Positions 19,809-29,555 of a stretch of DNA of 64,000 nt are shown piece by piece (the stretch's first letter is position 1; each line of letters opens with the position of its first letter). Under the pieces are notes generated by a model. It saw only the letters and a program-made list of their open reading frames with translations. It did not search any database and was not told the DNA's origin. The stretch comes from JAWKTV01 sp041398905 (lineage in GTDB: Bacteria; Planctomycetota; Planctomycetia; Planctomycetales; Planctomycetaceae). The translations under genes and the position numbers were made by a program. The stretch lies in contig JAWKTV010000007.1 of NCBI GenBank assembly GCA_041398905.1, positions 186,001 to 250,000 on the forward strand. Direction: 5' to 3'.

Positions 19809-20621
19809 CTATCTCCGATGATTTTCCAGGTAAGGACCGTACGCATCCGGGCCGAGCCAGTAGTTCACCAGGTTCTCGACACCGACGGACGTGATGGTCG
19901 CTCCCGAGAGGCCATCAATCTTGGACTCCGCGTCGGGAGTCGCGGGGGTCACAGCCCCTTTGACGACATCAATCAGCGGCTTCCCGTCCTCGCCCACGGC
20001 GATCTTGCCATGCCATTTCTGCTTCCAGCCGGGGTTGTCGACTTCGCCACCCAGGCCGGGGGTCTCGGCGTGTTCGTAGAAGGTGATGCCACCGACGGTC
20101 TGCAGGTCCGCTTCGAGGGCCAGGAACCCGTAGAGTGTCGACCACAGCCCCTTGCCGTAGACCGGGAAAATGTATTGCGTGACGTTCCCCGCCTGATCCT
20201 TCACCAGATAGACCGGCGCCGCGATCTCGCGACGACGAATTTTGGCGACGTCGAGGTCGGCCGGGATCTCGACGCTGAGCTTCGGATCCTTGGCGGCTTT
20301 GCGGGGGTCGTACTTGCTGTCGAGGTCGGTGGCGACCGTGCCGGGCTGAGCCGCGTCGCCAGTGCGTCGCGGCAGGTTGACCAGCACTCTCTCGATCGAC
20401 TCAAACGCCGCTTCAACGTCCGCGGCGGACATACCCTCTTGATACAGCCCAGCGGCGGCGAGGACGTTCCTCCGCACCTTCAGCTCCTTATTGGTCTGAA
20501 TGGTGGGGCGAAGACCGACCGCGGCCAGCGAGACGACCGCTGAGCAGACGAGGCACAGCACCAGCGCCACCGCGACGGTGCCGCTCGTGCTTTTCACAAA
20601 GTTGTCACGATCAAACGACAC
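19809..20621 (-). CDS. nqrC: Na+-translocating NADH:quinone reductase subunit C
   Basis: 270 residues. One N-terminal membrane helix (VAVALVLCLVCSAVVSLAAVG) followed by a periplasmic domain carrying covalently bound FMN. The attachment motif S-G-A-T is seen in DGLSGATITSVGVENLV near the C-terminus. Other family stretches are GKGLWSTLYGFLALE and FYEHAETPGLGGEV. Its start overlaps the nqrB stop by 11 bp, which implies translational coupling. Complete. Confidence 0.95.
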   Translation of the reverse strand: MSFDRDNFVKSTSGTVAVALVLCLVCSAVVSLAAVGLRPTIQTNKELKVRRNVLAAAGLYQEGMSAADVEAAFESIERVLVNLPRRTGDAAQPGTVATDLDSKYDPRKAAKDPKLSVEIPADLDVAKIRRREIAAPVYLVKDQAGNVTQYIFPVYGKGLWSTLYGFLALEADLQTVGGITFYEHAETPGLGGEVDNPGWKQKWHGKIAVGEDGKPLIDVVKGAVTPATPDAESKIDGLSGATITSVGVENLVNYWLGPDAYGPYLENHRR

Positions 20622-21867
20622 TGCGCGCCATCCTCCGCTTGATGTTCGCCTGCACCACGAACCAGTCGATCAGCGGTGCGCAGACGTTGCCGAACAGAAT
20701 CGCCAGCATGATCCCTTCGGGATAGCCGGGATTGATATTGCGAATGAGAACCGTCAGCCCACCGATCAGCAGCCCATATAACCATTTGCCCGCATCGGTC
20801 ATCGTGGCCGATACCGGATCAGTCGCCATGAAGACAAGGCCAAACGCGAATCCGCCGACAACCAGATGCCACTCAGGGCCCATCCGGTACATCGGGTTGC
20901 CATCTTGTGGGGCGAGATAGTGAAACAGGCCGGCGGTCACGATTCCGCCAACGAGCGTGCTGAGCATGATTCGCCACGAGCCGACGCCGGTGACGATGAG
21001 CACCGCCGCACCAAACAGACAGGCCAGAGCCGACGTTTCACCCATCGACCCGGGGATGGTTCCGAGGAACGCATCCCACCAGGAGATGCCCAGGCCGTCA
21101 TTGCTGATCGAAGCGGTGATGGACTCCATGCCGGCTTCCTTCGCGGAGGCGAGGGCACCGAGCGAGGTCGCAGCGGTGTAACCATCGCACGCCACCCAGA
21201 CTTTGTCGCCCGACATATAGGCGGGAAAGGCGAAGTACAGGAACGCGCGAGCAGTAAGAGCCGGATTGAGGAAATTCTTACCCGTACCGCCGAAGATCTC
21301 CTTACCAATCACGACGCCAAAGCTGATACCGACGGCGACCTGCCAAAGCGGGATCGTCGGCGGGAGCGTCAGTGGGAACAGCATCCCGGTGACGAGAAAG
21401 CCCTCGTTGATTTCGTGTTTGCGGACTGTGGCGAACAGGACTTCCCAGAAGCCACCGGCAATCTGGGTCACCAGAAACACCGGGACAAAGTAGGCCGCAC
21501 CAACGAGCAGACAGGAGATGATGTTCGTCGAGCTGTAGCCCACGCCATCCAGAATCATTCCCCGCCAGCCACCGACGGTTGCAACATCAATCACGCCCGC
21601 CTTGACCTGGCTCTCCAGGGCGAGGTTGGTCTGCAGTCCGGTGTTGTACATCGCCATGAGGATGCACGGCCCAAGGGCGAACACCACCAGGCTCATCACG
21701 CGCTTCAGGTCCATGCCATCGCGAACGTGCGAGGCGCCAGGCGTGACATCAGCCGGGGTATAGAGAAAAGTGTCGGCCGCTTCGTACAGCGGGTACAGCT
21801 TCTCGTACTTCCCCGATTCGCCGAAGCTTGGGTGCAGCCGATCGAGGAACTTTCGCAGAGCCTTCAT
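20611..21867 (-). CDS. nqrB: Na+-translocating NADH:quinone reductase subunit B
   Basis: 418 residues from the Met at 21867 (MKALRKFLDRLHPSF); the frame extends 15 codons upstream without resemblance. Polytopic membrane subunit that carries covalently bound FMN on a Thr and takes part in sodium movement and quinone reduction. The Thr lies in PGSMGETSALACLFGA. Other typical stretches are AMYNTGLQTN, NEGFLVTGMLFPLTLPP, and GGTGKNFLNPALTARAFLYF. It is the first nqr gene here: no nqrA is found upstream, although nqrA normally leads the operon. Confidence 0.95.
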   Translation of the reverse strand: MKALRKFLDRLHPSFGESGKYEKLYPLYEAADTFLYTPADVTPGASHVRDGMDLKRVMSLVVFALGPCILMAMYNTGLQTNLALESQVKAGVIDVATVGGWRGMILDGVGYSSTNIISCLLVGAAYFVPVFLVTQIAGGFWEVLFATVRKHEINEGFLVTGMLFPLTLPPTIPLWQVAVGISFGVVIGKEIFGGTGKNFLNPALTARAFLYFAFPAYMSGDKVWVACDGYTAATSLGALASAKEAGMESITASISNDGLGISWWDAFLGTIPGSMGETSALACLFGAAVLIVTGVGSWRIMLSTLVGGIVTAGLFHYLAPQDGNPMYRMGPEWHLVVGGFAFGLVFMATDPVSATMTDAGKWLYGLLIGGLTVLIRNINPGYPEGIMLAILFGNVCAPLIDWFVVQANIKRRMARSVV

Positions 21868-22293
21868 GGATCGCCAACCGGTAACCGAGCGGAAGCCGAA
21901 CCGAGCAAACAAGCTGCTCGCGAGTGGCCGGACCTCAACAGACGGACGGCCCCGGACGCGGTCCGCGATTCATCAATGATCACGAAAACAATGCACCGGG
22001 AAACCAGCATCCCGACACCAGTCGACGTCGACCGGGCAGGGTGCCGCGCGTCACATCTTAGTGAGACCGGGAACCATTGGAAGGACACTCAGCGGCGTTC
22101 CCAAACCTGCCAAGGATTTTGCTCCCGATATCGGGAATCGTCACTGCGTGAGGCGGCAGAGTTCGCACGGCGGTTGCACTCCACATCCGATGTCGAGGTG
22201 CGGCAGGCGTTGATCGCGCGACTGCAGATCGGACCGGCAGGACTCAAAGCCGCAGTCAGGCGATGCCCATTAGAATCGACCCGGGCCGACGGG
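21868..22293. other. Region upstream of nqrB, no gene recognised
   Basis: About 425 bp between nqrB and the next minus-strand gene. No NqrA-like sequence is seen on either strand. The long plus-strand frame crossing it is antisense to nqrB and has no resemblance. The nqr promoter should be here; no clear motif was found. Confidence 0.4.
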
Positions 22294-23047
22294 CTAGTTC
22301 AGCCCGCGGATTCGCAAAGACTCGATGCGAATGGGCCGCGGGCCGTAGCGCGTGTCGTACACGCCGAATACGACCGCCCCCGGCTGGTAGTTCGGGAGCA
22401 ACTCGCCATCAAGGACTTTTGCTCGCCCCAGTTGGACCGTCACCTGCCCGTCCCGGACACTCACCTTCGCGTCCTGGATGTTCTTCCACTCGTACTGGCG
22501 GAGTTCCTGATTGGTGTCGCGAACGGCCGCGTGGCCCCGCAACTCGCAGATGAACCACGGCGCACCGCTTTTCCTGGTCGTGCAGTTGTAGATCGCGTAG
22601 CCGTTGCCCAGTTCCGCGTTCCAGCCCAGCAGCATGAACCAGCCCCCCTGGTCCTTCATGGCGATTCGGCCTTCCAGCTCGAAGTCGTCGGCCAGCGGTG
22701 CGATTTGGCGCGACGTTCGTTCCGTCAAGCAACTCCACCCCGCCGTTGACCGTGCCAAACTCGCCGTCCACCGCGAAGTTACCGAGCAAGAAGTCATGCG
22801 CGGGATCGGGCCCTTCAAACTGCAGGTCGGGCAGCGGCCGCAGCAGACCGTCCGCGGGGAGCGGCCGGGTCGGCGAGGCGGCGCGAGTCGGTGCAACCAG
22901 CACCCGCCAGCGCGCGTTCAGTTCCGGGACGTCCGCCGCGGACAACATGCTGACGACCGTCAACACCATCGCCGCAGTGCTGGACAGAATGGCCGACGGC
23001 GACAATCGTCGAAGCGCCCGCTGTTCGCGCTCGAACATGTTGATCAA
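22294..23047 (-). pseudogene. Secreted beta-sandwich-like protein, frameshifted
   Basis: About 250 residues in two frames: 23047 to ~22715, then ~22715 to 22294. The N-terminal part has a signal-like hydrophobic stretch (SAILSSTAAMVLTVVSMLSAA) and continues through FEGPDPAHDFLLGNFAVDGE to VELLDGTNVA. After the break it continues with IAPLADDFELEGRIAMKD, GGWFMLLGWN, GYAIYNCTTRKSG, and a C-terminal VVFGVYDTRYGPRPIRIESLRI. This alternation of strands resembles concanavalin-like/DUF1080-type jelly-roll domains. It may bind or cut carbohydrate, but no catalytic residues can be named. It precedes the kinase gene end by about 90 bp on the same strand. The two halves join without loss, so a single indel near 22700-22720 explains it. 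Confidence 0.5.
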
Positions 23048-26000
23048 CCTCTACGGAGAGACTCGATGGACCGCTGATTCGTGTCACCACCCGATCGACA
23101 GAATGCGTCGACAACGGTCACTCGTCAACCCCCGGGCATGCTACTCGCCACCGGGCCACAAGATGACGCGACCATCAAGCCCGGCCGTCATCACGACGAT
23201 CGAATCCTCGGCACCGGGCTGCTGGCTCGGATACGCAATCGCATCGATGGCAGAGAGTCCCAGCGAGTGCCGACGCAACGCGATCAGCTCACGCCCCGAA
23301 TCGGCGTCCCACACGCGAGCTGAGCGGTCCCCGCTGGCCGTCAGCACACGGGACGAGGTCGCGGCGTTCTCGTTGGCAGATTGCGGCAGAAAGCCAATTG
23401 AGGTAATCACATCCGCGTGACCACTCAGCATCGTTTTCGGGAGGACCGACCCAGCGGCGATCGCCTCGTCGCTCAACTCCCACAGGCGAGCCTTCTTGTC
23501 GCGACCGCCGGCCACCACGTAGCGGGCGTCCGGTGAGAACGCCACGCAAAGCAGGTCCACGCTGCCGCTACCGGGCTCGAGCGACAGCGTTACGGGTGCG
23601 TCATCGCCCGTCAGCGGCAACAGCCGAACTTCCCCGGCGGCCCCAGCGACGACCGCCCACCTTCCATCGCCGGAGAACCGACCGGCATGGAGCCGGGCAG
23701 CCGATGTCGATGGAAACGAGTGAATTGGCTCCACGGTTCCCGCTGCGGCGTTCCAGTTCCACAGCCGCGCCTGACCGTCGTTACCGGTTGTCAGGAACTG
23801 CGAGGAATTCGCGACGGGCGAGAACGTGACCGAAGTCACTCCGCCTTCGTGCGGGCTTTCCAGCCGGTACAGCGGCTGGCCGCTCGCGGCATCCCAGATC
23901 TTCACCGACTCACTGCAGGTCGCGACAAAGCGGCCGTCAGCCGAGAACGCGGCGTCCCGCACCGGTCCGTGCGAACGGAAGCTGCGGTGGTGTTCCAGCG
24001 TCGACAGACTCCACTGAAAGGCGGAGTTGCTGTGCAGAGTCAGCAGCTCATGCGACCCGACGCCGAGCAATAGCGCGTCGCTGGTGGGGGGCAGCCGACC
24101 GGGCAGACGGTATGTGCGCGCGATCTCCGCCCGCAGCTCTCCCGCCACCGACCAGAGTCGCAGCCGACCTTGCGGAGTCGCGTCGGATGCGTGAACCGTG
24201 ACGAATTCGTCAGCGGTTGGCGAGAAGCGGGCGGCGCGAATCTGCAGTCCATCTTCGTCCTGCGATGATCGCATCAACGTCGTCGAATTCCCGGTCTCGA
24301 TATCCCACTGTCGCAGTGAAGTGTGCCCCTTTCCGGTGGCTGTGTCGGTTTGCTCACTGATCGTCAGCAGTGTCTTGCCATGCCGATCGAGCGACATGGC
24401 GGTCACGAAACCGTCATGGTTGAACGTCCGCACGAGTTCGCCGCTGGCGGTGTCCACCAGAACCACGGTGCGGTCGTCGCTGGCGGTCAGCAGTCGGCCA
24501 TCCGCCAAAAAGGCGGCGGAGTTGATCCGCAGTTGGCCATGGTGATTGAGCGGCTGGCCGACTCGCTCGCCGGTCCTCGCGTTCCACAGGTAGCCGGTTC
24601 CCCGCTGGTCACCAGTGAAAAGCAGCTTCTCGTCGAGTGAAATCGCAAACGCCGTCGCCGGGGATTCGTGTCCCGAGAGCTCAAACTCCGGCCGCGCGGG
24701 CAGTTCGCCGTTCTCGCCAATCCGCCAGAGTCGACAGCTCGACTCCGCGGTGGAGGAGGCGGTCAACAGCAGGCGACCATTGGGAGACAGGGCGAACGAC
24801 GAGTTCAGGCCCGTGCCGGTCAGAGTCCCTTCCTCGGTTCCGCTCGAAATGTCGAAGGCCCGCAGCGTTCCGTCCACGCCGCCGATCCATAGTCGCGAGG
24901 CATCGGCGGTTGCCGCGAATGACAATGCCAGATACCGATGCCCTTCGCGCAAAGACGCGGGGCCCGCTTCAGCCGGGTCGGTCAGGATCACCGGATCGCT
25001 AAGCGACATGCGGTCGTTCGTACGGCTCACGTTCCACAGCTTCGCGGTCTGGTCGCGACTGGTGGTGACGATGCGAGTGCCGCTGGCGTCGAAGCGCTGA
25101 GAGGACTTCATCGCGGTGCGCCCGGACTTCCGGCGATCCCTGTGCCGAAGTCGCCGCATCGCCGTCAAACGCGACCTCTTCCGCGTACGTCGACAGCCGC
25201 CACGTTTTGATCTGACGATCCTTGCCGGCCGAAATCACCAGGTCCGCATCCCGTGGACCGAACTGCGCTGCGACGACCGACTGCCCGTGCCCCCGCAGTG
25301 CCTGCTGCTCGCGTCCCGTCACGGCGTCCCAGATGCGAATCGTGAAGTCGTCGCCCGCCGAAACGAGCTGGCGGCCGTCCGGCGAAAACCACAACGATCG
25401 AATTGCCTCCGCATGGGCCAAGTCTTCACCCGCTTCGACGAGCCGGAACTCGCCACGAACCTCGGTATTGTCGCCCAGGCTGACGAAGCTCGCCGCGCGG
25501 GCCGCGGCCACCGGACTGTCCGACGACTCGGCTGACCCCGTCAGGCGGCCGAGGGCACGATCAATCGCGGCACCATAGTTGAGCGGTTGAACCTCGTCGC
25601 TGCGCCACAGGTAGATGTGTCCTTCGCGGTCGCCGGATGCGATCTGGCGACCATCTCTGGTGACCGCCACCGCGAGCACCGCGCACCATGCTCCGTGAAG
25701 TCTCCGCGAGGCTGAAACTCGGGAGGACTCGCACGCTCGTTGAGTTGCCAGACCACCGCCCGGCCGCTGCGGGCATCGGCGAGCGCCGCCGCTACCACGA
25801 TCGGGCTGGCGCCACCACTCACCGCAAGTTCCTGCAACGGAGCGATGTGCCAGGCGATCGCGAGCTGCTTGCCGGTGCCCGCTTCCCACAGGCGAATCGT
25901 CTTGTCCTGCGAGGCAGACAGCAGCCGACCGGAGGGGAGGAACGAGACGCTGGTGACCGCGGCGGTGTGCCCGTTCAGGGTGACCAGCTCACGACCGGTC

Positions 26001-26439
26001 TCGACAGACCACAGCCGCACGATGCCGTCCGCCTCACCCGTCGCGAAGCTTTGCGCGGCGGCATCGATGGCGATGGCTCCCGCTGGCTTGCCTAGATTGA
26101 TGGACTTCCCGGGAACTGCCGACGCAGTGCCGTCGACGCCGATGGCCAACAGCTCAACCCGGCCCCCTCGAAGAGCCGCGACACCCGACTTGCCGTCAAC
26201 GGACATTGAAACGTCGACGGCCGGCTCCTCGGCGGTCACCTCCGAGGTCGATTGCGACGCCTGGTGCATCAGGCGCGACCATTCCCAGCCACACAGGTGA
26301 GCAGTCGCCTCGTCGTTCTTGAGAGCGAGCAGTTGCTCGCGAGCGAACTCGAACTCGTTCTGTTCGATGCTGGCTTTCGCCAGTCCGATGCGGGCGACAT
26401 AGGCTTCGTACTGGGCAGCCTTGCGCTGCTCTTCAGCGA

Positions 26440-27260
26440 TGAGCCGCTGCTTGTCAGCCTCGACACGAGCGGCCGCTTCAGCGACCGCGGCGGCCTGGGC
26501 CGCTTCCTTCGCTTTCGCTTCCGCAATCGCGGCGGCTTCAGCCTTTGTCTTGGCAGCCACGGCCTCCTCCTTCGCCTTGGCTTCCGCGATCGCGAGTGCT
26601 TCGGCCTTCTTCTGGGCCACGACAGCCGCCTCCTTCGCCTTCGCCTCCGCGATGGTGGCCGCCTCCGCCGCCTTCTGCGCGGCCAATGCCGCATCTTTGG
26701 CCTTCGCTTCCGCAGCCGCCGCGGCAACCGCCTTCTTCTCGACTCCTCGGCCTTCAACTTCTCAGCGACCGCCAGCTCCTTCGCCTTCATCTCCGCAGTC
26801 GCAGCGGCGACCGCCTTCTTTTCGGACTCCTCGGCTTTCAGTTTCTCCGCGACCGCGAGTTCCTTCGCCTTCGCCTCGGCGATCGTGGCCGCCTCCGCCT
26901 TCTTCAGCGCGGCGATTGCCGCGTTTTTCGCGGTCGCCTCCGCCATCGCCGATTCCACCGCCTTCTTCTCGGCGGCCACCGCGAGCGCCCGCGCCTCTTC
27001 CGCCTTTTTCTGCGACTCGATCGCTGCCAGTTTGGCCACCTTCTCCGCCTCGGCGGATTCCTCCGCTTCCTGCTTCGCCGCGATGGCGACGGCGGTCGCC
27101 GCGTCCGCCTTTTGACGCTGCTCCACCGCGATCTGCCGCTGCTGCTCGGCGATCTTGCGCTCGTCGTCGGCCTTCTGACGCTCCGTCTCCGCCCGCTCCC
27201 GTTCGTCGACCGCCACTTGTTCGGCCCGGACGGCGTCGTCGCGCGCCACTTCCGCGAGCT
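26440..27260 (-). repeat. Ala/Lys/Glu coiled-coil repeat region in the kinase
   Basis: Degenerate repeats of the form ...AVAEKLKAEESEKKAVAAATAEMKAKE... and ...IAEAKAKEAA... in the kinase gene, encoding a long helical linker after the membrane helix. One copy lacks a base at 26740/26741 (CTTCTCGACTCC against CTTTTCGGACTCC in its neighbour), which shifts the frame. Confidence 0.7.
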
Positions 27261-28889
27261 TCTTCGCTTCCGTCGCCGCGTCGCGTTCGAGCGCGATGTC
27301 GTTTCGCTGCTTGTAGATCACTCCGAACGCGGCGGTGCCGCCGATCAGAATCACCGCCAGCATCGCCGCGGCCACCCGCTTCATCCAGCTCAGTCGCGCC
27401 TTTCGCGACTCCTGCTCGCGCTGGGCATGCTGCAGCCGTGACACGATCGGAGCATGGTTCTCGTCCTGCTGATCCAACAGCGACAGACCAAGTTCGAAGT
27501 CCTGTTTGTCGAGCGCATGCTCCGCATATGCAAGCTGAGCTTCACGCAGCCCGGTCTGTGCCTTCGTGTTGCCTTCCCAGAGTTCGACGGCCTGCTCGAA
27601 GCCGAACATGGCGCGGGCGTAGTCGCCATACTGTTGCGTCTGCCGCGCCTTTTCCAGGTCTTCGGAAGCCCGCTCAGCCAAACCGATCGACTCGGCATGC
27701 TCCAGGTAGCCACGGACCGCCTGCTGGAATTCCTGCACTGTCGCATAGCGGTCTTCGGGCTTCGCGGCCATCGCCTTCAGGGCGATGTCCATCAGTTCGC
27801 CCTGCTTCGTACTCGGGTCGATCTTGTTCGACGCCGCCGACCGCAGACACTGACTGACGTTCGACCCCGAGTGCGGCGGCCGGCCGGTCATGGCCTCGTA
27901 CAGCATCGCGCCGATCAGGTAGATGTCAGCGGCCGGTCCGATGCGGTCAAGCGGCCCGGTCGCAAGTTCCGCCATGTACGCGGGTGAGCCACCCAGGCTC
28001 GTCGCTTTGCGGACGCTGTCGAGTTTGCTGAAGCCCTTGGTGACGATCGCCAGACCCCAGTCCATGACCAGCACGACGCCGAATTCCCCGAGCATTACGT
28101 TCTCGGGCTTGAGGTCGCGATGCACGACACCGCGCGAGTGCGCGAACGCCATCGCGTCGCACACCTTCAGCAGGATGTCGAGGTTCTCGTGCAGCGACTT
28201 CTTGCGAATCACCTTCAGCCACGGTGTGCCCACCACGCACTTCATGGCGTAGAACACCGTGCCATCCGACGACGCCGCGACGTCGTAGATGGGGACGATG
28301 TTCGGATGCTCCAGATCGCCGGTGATGACCGCCTCGGAGAGGAACTGTCCCTCGCGATGCTCGCGAATGGTGTTGAGCCGGCCGCTGCGGCGGAGACGAT
28401 CCTTCTCCTTCTCGCCAATCGGCTTGATGATTTTGAGCGCGACGTTGCGATTGAGCGATTGCTGATTGGCGAGGTACACGGCCCCCATGCCGCCTTCGCC
28501 CAGCTTCTTCTCGATGCGGTAGTCGACGGCCCGACCCTGAGCGACGGGGCCTTCGACGATCGTTCGCGTCTGGATGTTCAGGTTACTTCCGCCACCAACC
28601 AGGCTGCTCCCCTTCTTGCTGCCCGGCTTCGGCGCATCGGAACCGAGGGCGCTTTGAATCACCTTGTTCCAATGTTCCCGATCTTTCGAGTCGAGCGACT
28701 TCGGATTGATCGTCTGCCGGACATCCGAGCCGTCCAGGATGCCGGGGTCGTCGAACTCATCGGACATGATTGTCCTGGAGTCCTCCGAGGTGCCGTCGAT
28801 ATCCGCCGCGATCGTCCGCTCGATCTCGGAGTTTCGCGGGGAGTCGTCCGCGTCGATCGCATAGGTCTGGTTTGGTCCCTCCTCATCTT

Positions 28890-29330
28890 CGCCGAACGTG
28901 TCTCCCCCGATTCCTCCGCCGAAATCCTCCGAGACAAAGGTCTTCGATTCCGCGGGTGACTCGACATCATCGAACTCGTCCGAGACGAACGTTTGCGAGT
29001 CGGCCGCGATGACTTCAACGTCGTCGCCGTTGTCGGAGTCGATCGCGGCGGCCGGCTCCTCGAACTCATCGGAGACGAACGTCTGGGAATCGGCTGCGAT
29101 TGGCTCGTCGAACTCGTCCGAGATGAACGTCCGCGAGTCGGCGGCGACGGCGACATCGTCGTCACCGCTATCGGAGTCGATGGTCGCCGCCGGCTCGTCG
29201 AACTCATCGGAGATGAATGTCTGGGAATCCGCCGCGACCGGCTCTTCGAACTCGTCCGAAATGAACGTCTGCGAATCGGCGGCGGCCGGCTCGTCGAACT
29301 GGTCGGACGACACCGTGTCTCCGTTGGACG
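28890..29330 (-). repeat. Acidic QTFxSDEF repeats in kinase N-terminus
   Basis: Six or more copies of an ADSQTFISDEFDEP-like unit with varying spacers (SDSGDDD and similar). Each unit offers a Thr and a Ser in an acidic setting. They could be autophosphorylation or docking sites, which is inference. Confidence 0.65.
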
Positions 29331-29555
29331 CTTCATCGTCCGACGGACCACCGGAGGGCTGCGCCGGGTCCTGTTCGTCGTCGAAGTTCGGGAACCTGGG
29401 ATCGTTCGACATGGTCGCTTCCTCGAAGTCACGGCCCAACAGGCCGCGGCCCTTTCACGGCATCTAGAAAATTCGCAGTCATCGGCTCTGAATCACCGCC
29501 CGTCGCCGGAGGTGCAGCAGTTGCTGCCCGGCGGGGGCGTCCGCAACGCTTCCCG

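Larger units (their letters stand above)
23141..29412 (-). pseudogene. Ser/Thr protein kinase with coiled coil and WD40 repeats, three frameshifts
   Basis: One gene of about 2,090 residues from the Met at 29412 (MSNDPRFPNFDDEQ). Order: acidic N-terminus with repeated QTFxSDEF motifs (residues ~37-170); protein kinase domain (~300-590) with KLGEGGMGAVYLA, VALKIIK, VVHRDLKPENVML and DWG in place of DFG; one membrane helix (~676-695, AAAMLAVILIGGTAAFGVIY); a long Ala/Lys/Glu coiled coil (to ~1000); then WD40 repeats (GHTAAVTSVSFLPSGRLLSA, ISAGKDRQIKTW, SGDRSARVWD and others) to the end. The frame breaks near 26741, 25690 and 25115; motifs continue in the next frame each time. Probably a membrane-bound receptor-type kinase with an extracytoplasmic WD40 sensor. 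The activation-loop APE reads AE (Pro missing). Such fusions are common in planctomycetes; ligand and targets are unknown. Confidence 0.85.

Noticed and set aside
21868..22293. Search for nqrA next to nqrB
   Set aside because: Neither strand shows NqrA-like sequence and the space is far too short for its ~450 codons.
20866..22749. 627-codon plus-strand frame over nqrB and upstream
   Set aside because: Antisense to a firmly identified nqrB; composition is Arg/His-rich shadow sequence.
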